DNA from: Flavicella sp964230805
Lineage (GTDB): Bacteria; Bacteroidota; Bacteroidia; Flavobacteriales; Flavobacteriaceae
Assembly: GCA_964230805.1 (NCBI GenBank)
Contig: CAXRIA010000043.1
Coordinates: forward strand, 7,976 to 71,975
Direction of reading: 5' to 3'
DNA: 64,000 nt
Below the pieces are notes generated by a model that ran no database searches, was not told where the DNA came from, and saw only the letters and a program-made list of their open reading frames with translations. Every line of letters starts with the position of its first letter. The first letter of the stretch is position 1. The position numbers and the translations under genes were made by a program. Of the stretch, positions 17,149 through 26,386 are shown piece by piece.

Positions 17149-19968
17149 ATGCCAAAAGATATTTCACATTTCAACCCCAAGAAAAATATTCTCATAAAAG
17201 GGGCGCAATTGCACAATTTAAAAAATATTGATGTGGCAATACCGCGTAATAAACTGGTTGTCATTACGGGTGTTTCTGGTTCGGGAAAATCGAGCTTGGC
17301 ATTCGATACCTTATATGCAGAAGGTCAAAGAAGATATGTTGAAAGCTTGTCTTCTTATGCACGTCAATTTTTAGGAAAACTAAACAAACCCCAAGTAGAA
17401 TACATCAAGGGAATCGCTCCAGCAATTGCCATAGAACAGAAAGTAAATTCAACGAATCCGCGATCTACTGTGGGTACGTCTACAGAAATTTATGATTATT
17501 TGAAACTTCTTTTTGCGCGTGTTGGAAAAACCTACTCTCCTATCTCTGGAAAAATTGTAAAGAAGCATACGGTTGCTGATGTCATTCGACACGTAAAGAA
17601 GTGCAAGGAAAATGCCAAGTTACTTTTATTAGCTCCTATTTCGATTGGAGACAAAGATCCGTCTATGGTCCTAAAATTATTGGGACAGCAAGGGTATGCG
17701 CGGTTGAAAATAAATGAAAATGTTGTTCGCATAGACGATCGTATTTTTGACACATGTTCTGTTGAAGAAATAAAAGTGGCTGAAGAACAAAACCAATTGC
17801 ATCTTGTTGTTGATCGAATTGTAGTGAAAAAAGAGGAAGATTTTTTCAATCGATTGGGCGGCGCCATAGAAACGGCATTTTTTGAAGGCAAAGGAATTTG
17901 CGCATTGGAAAATCTCACGGACAATTCTATGGCCGTCTTTAGTAACAAGTTTGAGCTAGATGGATTAAAATTTCTGGAACCCAATACGCACTTTTTTAGC
18001 TTTAACAATCCTTATGGAGCTTGTCCCAAATGTGAGGGTTATGGTCATACGATAGGCATTGATGAAGATTTGGTGATTCCAAACACGACTTTATCCATTT
18101 ATGACAATGCCATTGCGCCTTGGAAGACAGAATCTTTTTTGAAATACAAAGAAATGCTAATCGATCATGCTTATTTGTACGATTTACCGATTCACAAGCC
18201 TTGGTTTGAATTGACAGCTGCTCAGAAAGATATGGTTTGGCGGGGAACGAAATCCTTTACGGGACTTTATGATTTCTTCGAGTACATCGAAGAAAAAAGT
18301 TACAAAATTCAATTTCGTGTTTTGTTATCGCGCTACAGAGGCAGAACAAAATGCAAAAATTGCGGTGGAAAACGTTTGAGAAAAGAAACCGATTATGTTA
18401 AAATTGCTTCCAAAAATATTTCAGATTTGGTAGAACTCCCCATTCGAGAATTGGTGCAATTTTTCGAGGATTTGCAACTCGATAAAAATGAGATGAACAT
18501 TGCAAAACGACTGCTCACTGAAATAAAAAATCGTTTGCAATTTCTACAAGATGTTGGACTCGGATACTTGACCCTGAATCGAACCTCCAATACCTTATCA
18601 GGTGGAGAAAGTCAACGTATCAATCTGGCCACATCGTTGGGTAGTAGTTTGGTCGGTTCAATGTATATCCTTGACGAACCTAGTATCGGATTGCATCCCA
18701 AAGACACCCAGCGACTTCTCAAAGTATTGAAACAATTGCGAGACTTAGGAAATACTGTTATTGTCGTTGAACACGACGAGGATATCATGCGTGAGGCCGA
18801 TGTGATTATTGACATTGGTCCTGAAGCTGGGACAAATGGCGGTGAGATTGTGGCCGAAGGAAATTTTCAAGAGATTTTGAAATCTTCCTCACTAACGGCA
18901 AAATACCTTAATGAAGAATATCAAATCGAAATTCCTAAAAAAAGACGTTCTTCTAAAAATCGAATAAAAATTTCAGGAGCCAGAGAAAACAATCTGAAAA
19001 ATATTTCCGTAGAATTTCAACTGAATACGCTTACCGTAATTACGGGGGTTTCTGGCAGTGGAAAAAGTACGTTGGTCAAAAAAATAGTATACCCGGCATT
19101 GCAAAAAAAATTGCAAGGAAATGGCGGTAAAACAGGAGAATTCTTGGAATTAACAGGAAGTCTGGAAAACCTAAAAAGTGTCGAGTTTATCGACCAAAAT
19201 CCCATTGGAAGATCTTCAAGATCGAACCCCGTAACCTACATAAAAGCCTACGATGACATACGAAGTTTGTTTGCTTCTGAAAAATTATCGAAGGCCAGAC
19301 ATTACAAACCGAAACATTTTTCTTTCAATGTGGAAGGAGGTCGCTGTGAAACATGTAAGGGAGAAGGCGTGGTAACTATTGAAATGCAGTTTATGGCGGA
19401 TGTGCATTTGGAGTGTGATGTGTGCAAAGGCAAGCGTTTTCAAAAAGAAATTTTAGAAGTGAAATTTCATAAAAAAAGTATTGCCGACATTCTCGATCTT
19501 ACTATTGATGATGCCTTGGCCTTCTTCGATAAACATGATCAACATAAAATAGTACAGAAGCTAATGCCTTTGTCCAAAGTTGGACTTGGTTATGTGCAAC
19601 TCGGACAGTCCTCGGCTACGCTCTCTGGCGGTGAAGCACAAAGAATTAAACTTGCTTCTTTTTTAGTCAAAGGAAACACGAAAGACAAAACATTATTTAT
19701 TTTTGATGAGCCCACCACAGGGCTCCACTTTCACGATATTAAAAAGCTCCTGAATTCCTTCGAAGCATTGTTAGACAAGGGACACACACTTATTGTAATA
19801 GAGCACAATATTGATTTGATAAAATGCGCAGACATGATTATCGATTTGGGTCCTGAAGGTGGTAAAAAAGGTGGAGAATTGATGTTCTGTGGAACGCCGG
19901 AAGAAATGATTTCATCTGAAAAATCTGTGACTGCTAAATTTTTAAGGGAGAAACTAGCGATCTCATAA
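17149..19968 (+). CDS. uvrA: UvrA-like excinuclease ATPase with degenerate N-terminal zinc site
   Basis: A 939-residue UvrA family protein with two ABC modules: Walker A GVSGSGKSS (41-49) and a second GVSGSGKST in the C-terminal half, each with LSGGE signatures and EPS/EPT Walker B neighbours. The C-terminal zinc module is intact (CETCKGEG then CDVCKGKR). The first zinc module keeps only C292 and C295 (GACPKCEG); the earlier CxxC pair, expected near 268-271, is absent (NKFELDG). This points to a paralogue of the canonical damage sensor, as found in many Flavobacteriia, though it may still act in nucleotide excision repair. Monocistronic, ended by a bidirectional terminator. Confidence 0.9.
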   Translation: MPKDISHFNPKKNILIKGAQLHNLKNIDVAIPRNKLVVITGVSGSGKSSLAFDTLYAEGQRRYVESLSSYARQFLGKLNKPQVEYIKGIAPAIAIEQKVNSTNPRSTVGTSTEIYDYLKLLFARVGKTYSPISGKIVKKHTVADVIRHVKKCKENAKLLLLAPISIGDKDPSMVLKLLGQQGYARLKINENVVRIDDRIFDTCSVEEIKVAEEQNQLHLVVDRIVVKKEEDFFNRLGGAIETAFFEGKGICALENLTDNSMAVFSNKFELDGLKFLEPNTHFFSFNNPYGACPKCEGYGHTIGIDEDLVIPNTTLSIYDNAIAPWKTESFLKYKEMLIDHAYLYDLPIHKPWFELTAAQKDMVWRGTKSFTGLYDFFEYIEEKSYKIQFRVLLSRYRGRTKCKNCGGKRLRKETDYVKIASKNISDLVELPIRELVQFFEDLQLDKNEMNIAKRLLTEIKNRLQFLQDVGLGYLTLNRTSNTLSGGESQRINLATSLGSSLVGSMYILDEPSIGLHPKDTQRLLKVLKQLRDLGNTVIVVEHDEDIMREADVIIDIGPEAGTNGGEIVAEGNFQEILKSSSLTAKYLNEEYQIEIPKKRRSSKNRIKISGARENNLKNISVEFQLNTLTVITGVSGSGKSTLVKKIVYPALQKKLQGNGGKTGEFLELTGSLENLKSVEFIDQNPIGRSSRSNPVTYIKAYDDIRSLFASEKLSKARHYKPKHFSFNVEGGRCETCKGEGVVTIEMQFMADVHLECDVCKGKRFQKEILEVKFHKKSIADILDLTIDDALAFFDKHDQHKIVQKLMPLSKVGLGYVQLGQSSATLSGGEAQRIKLASFLVKGNTKDKTLFIFDEPTTGLHFHDIKKLLNSFEALLDKGHTLIVIEHNIDLIKCADMIIDLGPEGGKKGGELMFCGTPEEMISSEKSVTAKFLREKLAIS

Positions 19969-19995
19969 ATCTTTCAACATCAAATAAGCATCCAT

Positions 19996-20042
19996 AAAAA
20001 AGCAGTTTTTCAATACTTTTATTCTCGAAAAACTGCTTTTTT
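19996..20042. terminator. Bidirectional terminator between uvrA and the transketolase N gene
   Basis: Perfect arms AAAAAAGCAGTTTTTC (19996-20011) and GAAAAACTGCTTTTTT (20027-20042) give T-runs on both strands, serving two convergent genes. Confidence 0.88.
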
Positions 20043-20060
20043 AATCTATTATTTATGTCT

Positions 20061-20909
20061 CTAGTAATCTCCTAAAGTTGCAGGATTTTGTGACAGAGCT
20101 TCCTCTAACTGCGCATCATTTGGTGCTTTACCATGCCATGCATGTGTGTGCATCATAAAATCAACGCCATTTCCCATTTCAGTTTCTAACAATATACAGA
20201 CAGGTTTTCCGTTTCCTGACAATTCTTTGGCCTTCGCCAACACAGCTTGGATGGCTTCGATATTGTTGCCTTCCTTCTCCTCCAATACAATCCAGTCAAA
20301 AGATTCAAACTTCGCTTTTACAGATCCCATGGCTAATACATGATCGGTGGTTCCGTCAATTTGTTTACCATTCAAATCTACCGTTGCGATTAAGTTGTCT
20401 ACTTTCTTCGCCGAAGCATACATAATTGCTTCCCAATTTTGACCTTCTTGCAATTCCCCATCTCCATGCAACGAATAGACCAGCTTGTCATCGCCATTCA
20501 GTTTTTTTGCTTGGGCTGCGCCAATAGCCACACTCATACCCTGTCCTAAAGAACCAGAGGCCATGCGAACTCCTTCCAACCCTTCATGTGTTGTAGGGTG
20601 CCCTTGCAAACGAGAGTTTAGCAATCGGAAAGTTGCCAATTCTTCTACTGAAAAATAACCGCTTCTTGCCAAAACACTGTAAAACACAGGGGAAATATGA
20701 CCGTTGGATAAAAAGAACAAATCCTCTTGAATTCCGTCCATATCAAATTTTTCAGAATTGTAAGACATCACATCTTGATACAAAACAGTTAAAAATTCTG
20801 TACAGCCTAGCGAACCTCCTGGATGTCCAGAATTTACGGCGTGTACCATTCTTAAAATATCTCTTCTTACCTGTTGTGAAAAATCCTTCAATTCTTGCGT
20901 TGTTGCCAT
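20061..20909 (-). CDS. Transketolase, N-terminal (TPP pyrophosphate-binding) subunit
   Basis: A 282-residue half-transketolase. It contains the substrate/TPP loop GHPGGSLGCTEF and the thiamine-diphosphate motif GDGELQEGQNW, then ends before the pyrimidine-binding domain. The missing half is a separate gene in this window at 61038-62009, so the split is natural and not a frameshift. Transketolase moves two-carbon units in the pentose-phosphate pathway. The gene has a strong promoter and its own terminator. Confidence 0.93.
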   Translation of the reverse strand: MATTQELKDFSQQVRRDILRMVHAVNSGHPGGSLGCTEFLTVLYQDVMSYNSEKFDMDGIQEDLFFLSNGHISPVFYSVLARSGYFSVEELATFRLLNSRLQGHPTTHEGLEGVRMASGSLGQGMSVAIGAAQAKKLNGDDKLVYSLHGDGELQEGQNWEAIMYASAKKVDNLIATVDLNGKQIDGTTDHVLAMGSVKAKFESFDWIVLEEKEGNNIEAIQAVLAKAKELSGNGKPVCILLETEMGNGVDFMMHTHAWHGKAPNDAQLEEALSQNPATLGDY

Positions 20910-20933
20910 TGTGACCTGTATAAATTAGTGGGA

Positions 20934-20963
20934 CAAAAATACATTTTTAAAGCGAGCTTGCAA
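20934..20963 (-). promoter_or_regulatory. Promoter for the transketolase N gene
   Basis: Minus strand TATTTTTG (20941-20934) with TTG at 20963-20961, 19-base spacer: a good -7/-33 pair giving a leader of about 20 nt. Confidence 0.7.
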
Positions 20964-21034
20964 ACTTATTTTTAGGCAAAATTCAGCGCTAAAATTAACC
21001 TACAATTATCAGAAAACGTACCGCTTACAATTGT

Positions 21035-22552
21035 TTAGAATGGAACATCTGAATCATCTGGTGCGCCAAAAGCATCCTCTGCTGAAGGGAAGTTCCCCGA
21101 CGAAATTTCTTGGTTAAAATCGTTCATTTTTGAATGAAATTCATTCCCAAAGCCTTCGTCTAAATCTGAAAAACGAGCCAAGTGCCCCGTAAATTTCAAA
21201 CGGATATTATCCAATCCGCCATTTCTATGCTTGGCCACGATAAACTCTCCCTGACCTTCACAGGGTGAATGATCGTCATCATCCCATTCTGTTTGCCCAT
21301 AATACTCTGGACGAAAGATAAAGGATACAATATCTGCATCTTGTTCAATGGCTCCTGATTCACGCAAATCTGAAAGCAAAGGCCTTTTCGAACCTCCCCT
21401 GGTTTCAACAGCACGAGACAATTGCGATAACGCTATTACTGGAATGTTCAATTCTTTTGCCAATGCTTTTAGGTTTCTAGAAATCATCGAAATTTCTTGC
21501 TCACGATTTCCTCCTGCTGCACCGCCAGCGGTCATCAATTGCAGGTAATCAATAACAATAATTTTAATCCCGTGTTGCGATGCCAAACGACGTGCCTTGG
21601 CTCTTAAATCAAAAATGGATAATGAAGGAGTGTCATCAATAAAAATAGGAGCGTCGGTTAAATCTTTCACTTTAACATTCAGTTGTTCCCATTCATGTGC
21701 TTCTAAATTACCCTTCCTCAATTTTTCTGATGTCAAGCCTGTTTCACTAGAAATCATACGAGTGATCAACTGTACCGAAGACATTTCTAGAGAAAACAAA
21801 GCGACTGGATGTTTGAAATCAATGGCCATGTTTTTTGCCATGGAAATTACAAAGGCTGTTTTTCCCATACCAGGTCTGGCTGCAATAATAATTAAGTCCG
21901 AAGGCTGCCAACCGGACGTCAACGCATCTAGTTTTGTAAATCCGGTTTCTAGACCACTCATCCCCTCCTTGTTTCCAATTTCTTGTATTTTTGAAACGGC
22001 TTGTTTTACAAGGTCTTTTGCACTTTCCGAACTCTTTTTCAGATTCCCTTGCGTTACTTCAAAGAGTTTCGATTCTGCATCATCCAGCAAATCAAACACA
22101 TCGGCAGTTTCATCGTAAGAATTTTCAATAATCTCACTTGAAATGCTAATCAATCTTCGCTGAATGTATTTTTGGATGATGATACGAGCATGGAATTCAA
22201 TATGTGCAGACGAAGCCACTTTTTGAGTCAATCCAATCAAATAAAAATCGCCACCGACAAAATCCAATTTACCTACTTTCCGAAGTTGATTGGAAACTGT
22301 TAGCAAATCAGTGGGTTCAGAATTCTGAAACAAAGTATAAATAGCGCTGTAAACTTCTTTATGAGCATCTTTGTAAAAGGCCTCTGGATGAAGAATATCA
22401 ATCACATCATCAATTCCTTTCTTATCAATCATCATGGCACCCAAAACGGCCTCTTCCAAATCGACAGCTTGCGGCGGAATTTTCCCTTTCTCTAAGTTAA
22501 TAATTCTGCTTTTATCAATTTTCTGCCCTCTAAATGCCTTTGTTTGTTCCAT
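21035..22552 (-). CDS. dnaB: Replicative DNA helicase
   Basis: Hexameric replication-fork helicase of 505 residues. The N-terminal primase-interaction domain (PPQAVDLEEAVLGAMM) is followed by the RecA-like motor with Walker A ARPGMGKT, IIVIDYLQLM (Walker B) and the conserved LSQLSRAVE and SDLRESGAIEQDADI motifs. No intein is present; the motor domain is continuous. The C-terminus is acidic. A TAnnTTTG box lies only 5 bases above the ATG. Confidence 0.96.
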   Translation of the reverse strand: MEQTKAFRGQKIDKSRIINLEKGKIPPQAVDLEEAVLGAMMIDKKGIDDVIDILHPEAFYKDAHKEVYSAIYTLFQNSEPTDLLTVSNQLRKVGKLDFVGGDFYLIGLTQKVASSAHIEFHARIIIQKYIQRRLISISSEIIENSYDETADVFDLLDDAESKLFEVTQGNLKKSSESAKDLVKQAVSKIQEIGNKEGMSGLETGFTKLDALTSGWQPSDLIIIAARPGMGKTAFVISMAKNMAIDFKHPVALFSLEMSSVQLITRMISSETGLTSEKLRKGNLEAHEWEQLNVKVKDLTDAPIFIDDTPSLSIFDLRAKARRLASQHGIKIIVIDYLQLMTAGGAAGGNREQEISMISRNLKALAKELNIPVIALSQLSRAVETRGGSKRPLLSDLRESGAIEQDADIVSFIFRPEYYGQTEWDDDDHSPCEGQGEFIVAKHRNGGLDNIRLKFTGHLARFSDLDEGFGNEFHSKMNDFNQEISSGNFPSAEDAFGAPDDSDVPF

Positions 22553-22557
22553 AGTAA

Positions 22558-22565
22558 CAAAACTA
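22558..22565 (-). promoter_or_regulatory. -7 promoter box abutting the dnaB start
   Basis: Minus strand TAGTTTTG ends 5 bases before the dnaB ATG, implying a leader of almost zero length. No good -33 TTG. Confidence 0.4.
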
Positions 22566-22615
22566 CTTTTTTAATTTAATTTACGTGATTTTTTTGGAAT
22601 ATAAATGTACACAAC

Positions 22616-22646
22616 TTGTTGATAAATCTTTTCTTTTGTTGATAAA
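22616..22646. repeat. Two direct repeats TTGTTGATAAA upstream of dnaB
   Basis: TTGTTGATAAA occurs at 22616-22626 and 22636-22646, exactly 20 bases apart (two helical turns). The other strand reads TTATCAACA, one base from the DnaA box TTATCCACA. They sit between dnaB and the divergent DUF3810 gene and could bind DnaA or another replication regulator. Confidence 0.45.
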
Positions 22647-22746
22647 AAAAATAGTTTCATCCGATCTGTTGCCATCCTAAGTGAGATCTATCTCGATTCA
22701 AACCATATCTAAAAACTTTGTAAATTTAAAAATTCAATTCCATAAG

Positions 22747-23823
22747 ATGAAAGATCCTTTGTTCGCTCGATATTTGACCTATTTTTTATTTTTCCAGGTA
22801 ATTTTCGTTCAAATTCTTGCGAAACAAACGGCAATTATTGAAAAATACTATTCCCATTTATGCTATCCTGTAATTTCCAGCACATACAGAAAATTGGCGG
22901 GATGGATTCCTTTTAGTTTGGGCGACTTGATCTATATCTTATTTGTTCTTTTGATATTTCGCTTTCTTTACATTGTCATACGAGATCAATTTGATGATGT
23001 TCGAAAGTATCTTTTTTCCATAGGTGCCACCCTTTCCATTCTACATTTTTTATTCTATGCAAATTGGGGACTTAATTATTACCGAACACCGCTCAATGAA
23101 AAATTGGAGATGACCAATAAGAGTTATACCCTCGAACATTTAGAACAATACACCGAAAAATTGATATTTGAATTGAATGAGATCCATTTTAAAATCACAC
23201 ACAACCGCCAACAAAAAATAGCAGTTTCTCACAAGCGTAAAGAAATGCACAACCTAGCAGTCAAAGCTTACCAAAAACTTCAAAAACAGCTTCCCTTTTT
23301 TATTTACAAAAATCCATCTGTAAAACACTCCCTTTTAAGTACTCCATTGACCTATATGGGTTTCTCAGGATACTTCAATCCCTTTACTGGGGAGGCACAA
23401 GTGAATTCTAAAATCCCCATAAGTAGCTATGCTTTTACTACCTGTCACGAAATGGCGCATCAAATAGGTTATGCTGCTGAAAATGAAGCAAATTTTATCG
23501 CCTATCTGGCAACAACGCATAGTGATAATTTGCATTTTCAATACGCGGGAAAATTGACTGCGCTAAAGTATGTATTCTCTGAATTGTTGACCCGCAGTCC
23601 CCTTTTCTACGAAGCGCAATTGCAACATATCAACTCCGGTATTTTAGACGATCTAAACGACTCGCGCAGGTTTTGGCAATCGCATAAAAATCCGTTGGAA
23701 CCTTGGTTTAAAAAAATCTATGGAAGCTTTTTAAAAGCCAACAAACAAAAGGGAGGCATGCAAACCTATGGTTATATGGTACGTTTGTTATTGAACTATT
23801 CCGAAAAGTATTTTATCGAATAA
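22747..23823 (+). CDS. DUF3810-type membrane protein with zinc-metalloprotease motif
   Basis: A 358-residue protein with about three N-terminal membrane helices (within residues 5-110), followed by a domain carrying CHEMAHQIG and, 12 residues on, ENEANFIAYL. This HExxH plus downstream Glu is the gluzincin zinc site, matching the DUF3810 family common in Bacteroidota. Substrate unknown. I start at the ATG at 22747; an upstream GTG at 22681 would add 22 unconvincing residues. Its last bases overlap the convergent yaaA gene by 11. Confidence 0.85.
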   Translation: MKDPLFARYLTYFLFFQVIFVQILAKQTAIIEKYYSHLCYPVISSTYRKLAGWIPFSLGDLIYILFVLLIFRFLYIVIRDQFDDVRKYLFSIGATLSILHFLFYANWGLNYYRTPLNEKLEMTNKSYTLEHLEQYTEKLIFELNEIHFKITHNRQQKIAVSHKRKEMHNLAVKAYQKLQKQLPFFIYKNPSVKHSLLSTPLTYMGFSGYFNPFTGEAQVNSKIPISSYAFTTCHEMAHQIGYAAENEANFIAYLATTHSDNLHFQYAGKLTALKYVFSELLTRSPLFYEAQLQHINSGILDDLNDSRRFWQSHKNPLEPWFKKIYGSFLKANKQKGGMQTYGYMVRLLLNYSEKYFIE

Positions 23824-24571
23824 AAACAAGGTCATTTCCATTTGACAATTCTTCGCTAAAACCATATCCTCCGTAGTTAAAACCTTTCAATGATTCTAAA
23901 TCGTTGCTATTGTTGTCAAGAATATACCGCACCATCATTCCTCTTGCTTTCTTTGCGTAAAAGGATATTATTTTCAATTTCCCGTTTTTGTAATCTTTGA
24001 ACTGAGGGGTTACAATGGCATTCTGAATGTCCTTTGTTTTTACAGCCTTGAAATACTCATTGCTGGCCAAATTGACCAAAAGTTCCTCTTTACCCAATTC
24101 CTTTTTGAGCGCCTCTGTAATTTTAGATCCCCAGTATTCGTATAAATTACGATGCGCTTCAATGGGCAATTTTGTCCCCATTTCGAGACGATAAGGTTGT
24201 ATCAAATCAAAGGGTTTCAACAAGCCATATAAGCCTGAAAGGATGCGTAATTTTCCTTGAAGCTCTTCTGATTTGTCTTTTGGGAGTGTTTCTATGTCCA
24301 TTCCAACATACACATCGCCTTTAAAAGCGTATACTGCCTGCTTGGCATTTGCCTTTGTAAATGGCAACGACCACTCTTGGTTTCTTTGCCAATTCAAGGC
24401 TCCTAGTTTGTAGGATATGGACATCAATTCAGAAAGTTCTTTTTCAGACAGTGTTCTCAATTTCGAATTGAGTTTAGACGCTTCATTTAAAAAGAGAGCC
24501 TCACTATGTTGTTCGACAGGTGCCGGTTTTTCGAAATCAAGGGATTTTGCGGGGGATATCAGTATCTTCAT
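23813..24571 (-). CDS. yaaA: Peroxide stress protein YaaA (DUF328/UPF0246)
   Basis: A 252-residue protein with the family-defining start MKILISPAKSLDF, the SYKLGALNWQRN stretch and a C-terminal FYAKKARGMMVRY segment. E. coli YaaA lowers free iron under hydrogen peroxide stress and has a DNA-binding fold. It lies 48 bases below the pseudouridine synthase gene on the same strand, likely in one transcript with it and the PASTA gene. Confidence 0.93.
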   Translation of the reverse strand: MKILISPAKSLDFEKPAPVEQHSEALFLNEASKLNSKLRTLSEKELSELMSISYKLGALNWQRNQEWSLPFTKANAKQAVYAFKGDVYVGMDIETLPKDKSEELQGKLRILSGLYGLLKPFDLIQPYRLEMGTKLPIEAHRNLYEYWGSKITEALKKELGKEELLVNLASNEYFKAVKTKDIQNAIVTPQFKDYKNGKLKIISFYAKKARGMMVRYILDNNSNDLESLKGFNYGGYGFSEELSNGNDLVFIR

Positions 24572-24619
24572 AAGGTAACAATCAAATGTTTTTTTTTCGC
24601 GTTTTCTATCTACATAAAA

Positions 24620-25654
24620 CTAACAATCTTCTTTGGTATGTATCGTATAGCCTCTCCATTTTTCCAATGCCGTCTCCAAATCTTCTGGAATCGGAGAGTC
24701 AAAGCGCATCATCTTATTCGTCACAGGATGCACAAAACCCAGCGTTTTTGCATGCAAAGCTTGTCTTGGTAAAATTTTAAATGTATTTTCAACAAACTGT
24801 TTGTACTTGGTGAATGTCGTCCCCTTTAACACTGCATCGCCCCCATATCTAGCATCGTTAAACAAGGTATGTCCAAGGTGTTTGAAATGTGCTCTAATCT
24901 GGTGTGTTCTCCCTGTTTCCAACTGACATTCTACCAGGGTAACATAATTGAATCTTTCAAGTACTGTGTAATGAGTAATGGCCGGTTTTCCAAAATCTCC
25001 TTCAGGAAAGACAGACATTTGCAATCTGTTTTTTAAACTTCTACCGATATGACCTTCAATGGTTCCCTTATCTTCGGCAATATTTCCCCATACCAATGCG
25101 TAGTACTTGCGTTCTGTCGTCTTGTCAAAAAACTGTTTCGACAAATGTGTCATTGCCCTTTCTGTTTTGGCCACGACCAACAATCCACTTGTATCTTTGT
25201 CTATACGATGAACCAAACCAGGGCGCTCATTGCTGTTATTGGGCAAATTATCTATGTGATAAATCAATCCGTTTACCAATGTTCCGGAATAGTTTCCATG
25301 GCCTGGATGTACTACCATTCCCGGAGGCTTGTTAATGACCATAAGTACATCGTCTTCATAAACAATGTTCAAAGGAATGTTTTCTGCGACTAACAAATTT
25401 TCATGTGGAGGATGTTCCAATACTACCCGAATGACATCTTTTGCTTTTACCTTGTAACTGGATTTTACGGGAAGATCGTTTGCTAGAATACTTCCTTTTT
25501 TGGCGGCTTCTTGTATTTTATTTCGGGTGGCATTTTCGATGAAATTCATCAAAAATTTATCCACTCGCAAGGGTATCTGTCCATCGCTTGCTACAAATTT
25601 ATAGTGTTCGTATAAATCGTCTTCCTCTATTTTATTTGAGTACTCTGTTGTCAT
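24620..25654 (-). CDS. rluD: RluA-family 23S rRNA pseudouridine synthase (RluD-like)
   Basis: A 344-residue RNA-modifying enzyme. An N-terminal S4 RNA-binding domain (LRVDKFLMNFIENATRNKIQ) precedes the catalytic domain with the active-site Asp in HRIDKDTSGLLVVAKT. The GRTHQIRAHF motif follows. RluD isomerises uridines in helix 69 of 23S rRNA; the exact target here is inferred from overall RluD-like architecture. It lies between yaaA and the PASTA protein gene on the same strand. Confidence 0.93.
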   Translation of the reverse strand: MTTEYSNKIEEDDLYEHYKFVASDGQIPLRVDKFLMNFIENATRNKIQEAAKKGSILANDLPVKSSYKVKAKDVIRVVLEHPPHENLLVAENIPLNIVYEDDVLMVINKPPGMVVHPGHGNYSGTLVNGLIYHIDNLPNNSNERPGLVHRIDKDTSGLLVVAKTERAMTHLSKQFFDKTTERKYYALVWGNIAEDKGTIEGHIGRSLKNRLQMSVFPEGDFGKPAITHYTVLERFNYVTLVECQLETGRTHQIRAHFKHLGHTLFNDARYGGDAVLKGTTFTKYKQFVENTFKILPRQALHAKTLGFVHPVTNKMMRFDSPIPEDLETALEKWRGYTIHTKEDC

Positions 25655-25733
25655 TCTACTTTCTTTTTCTTCGGGTTATCCGCGAGTAACCTAAAAACAT
25701 TTTCTTAGCAAACCCAACGCTTCACAAAATCGT

Positions 25734-26291
25734 CTATGAATCTCCTTTTCCGTCTCCTAGCACCAAATCTACCACCGAATTTTTTGGCAACTTATCTCCT
25801 TTGCTAACTTCTGTACCTCCGGACATCAATTTCCGAACAACATCTTTTCCCAAGTCTCTAATATACTGATACTCTCCTATCACCAAACCTAAGGATTTCA
25901 ATTGTGCTTCTACTTCTCCTTTCGTTTTTCCATAGAATTCCATAATTGAAATATCCGCATATTTTGAGGGATTTAGCGTCAAATATATTTTCCTATTCTC
26001 CTTCACAAAACTTCCTGATTTTGGCGATTGTTCGATCACAGATTTTTTTGGAAACTTTGGGGTAAAGCTTGCCGAATCAATGACCTCATACCTTAAATGC
26101 AATTCATCAAGGACGGATTCCACCAAAGAAATTTCCATTTTTGAAAGATCTGGTACTTGAATTTTTTGATCGTAATTTGTAGTTTTTAAAAGCCAATAAT
26201 AAATTACAACGAGTCCTAAAGCCATCAGTGTAAACGCGATACCTATTTGCTTTAAAAAGTGTTTGCTGAACAAATATTTTAATAGATTCAT
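25734..26291 (-). CDS. Orphan PASTA-domain membrane protein
   Basis: A 185-residue protein with one N-terminal membrane helix (about residues 10-33) and two PASTA repeats outside (about 43-108, beginning IQVPDLSKMEI, and 110-180). PASTA domains bind muropeptides or beta-lactams and usually hang from Ser/Thr kinases or penicillin-binding proteins; here there is neither. It is divergent from ddl, a peptidoglycan precursor gene, which suggests a cell-wall role. I use the ATG at 26291 instead of a TTG 12 bases earlier. Confidence 0.9.
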   Translation of the reverse strand: MNLLKYLFSKHFLKQIGIAFTLMALGLVVIYYWLLKTTNYDQKIQVPDLSKMEISLVESVLDELHLRYEVIDSASFTPKFPKKSVIEQSPKSGSFVKENRKIYLTLNPSKYADISIMEFYGKTKGEVEAQLKSLGLVIGEYQYIRDLGKDVVRKLMSGGTEVSKGDKLPKNSVVDLVLGDGKGDS

Positions 26292-26310
26292 TTTAACTTT
26301 CAAGTTTTCA

Positions 26311-26318
26311 CAAAGATA
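26311..26318 (-). promoter_or_regulatory. -7 promoter box for the PASTA-rluD-yaaA group
   Basis: Minus strand TATCTTTG, exact TAnnTTTG match, giving a leader of about 15 nt to the ATG at 26291. Confidence 0.5.
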
Positions 26319-26344
26319 TAAAACGAATGGGTTTACTTTTCATT

Positions 26345-26361
26345 TATATTTGATATTTTTG
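26345..26361 (+). promoter_or_regulatory. Two staggered -7 promoter boxes for ddl
   Basis: TATATTTG (26345-26352) and TATTTTTG (26354-26361) lie end to end upstream of the ddl ATG at 26387; either would give a leader of about 20-30 nt. Confidence 0.45.
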
Positions 26362-26386
26362 ATTTTCAAAACAAGATCATTTTCTA

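Noticed and set aside
20061..20909. Short transketolase as a frameshifted pseudogene
   Set aside because: The matching C-terminal half is present intact in the window, and both halves end at the known domain boundary.
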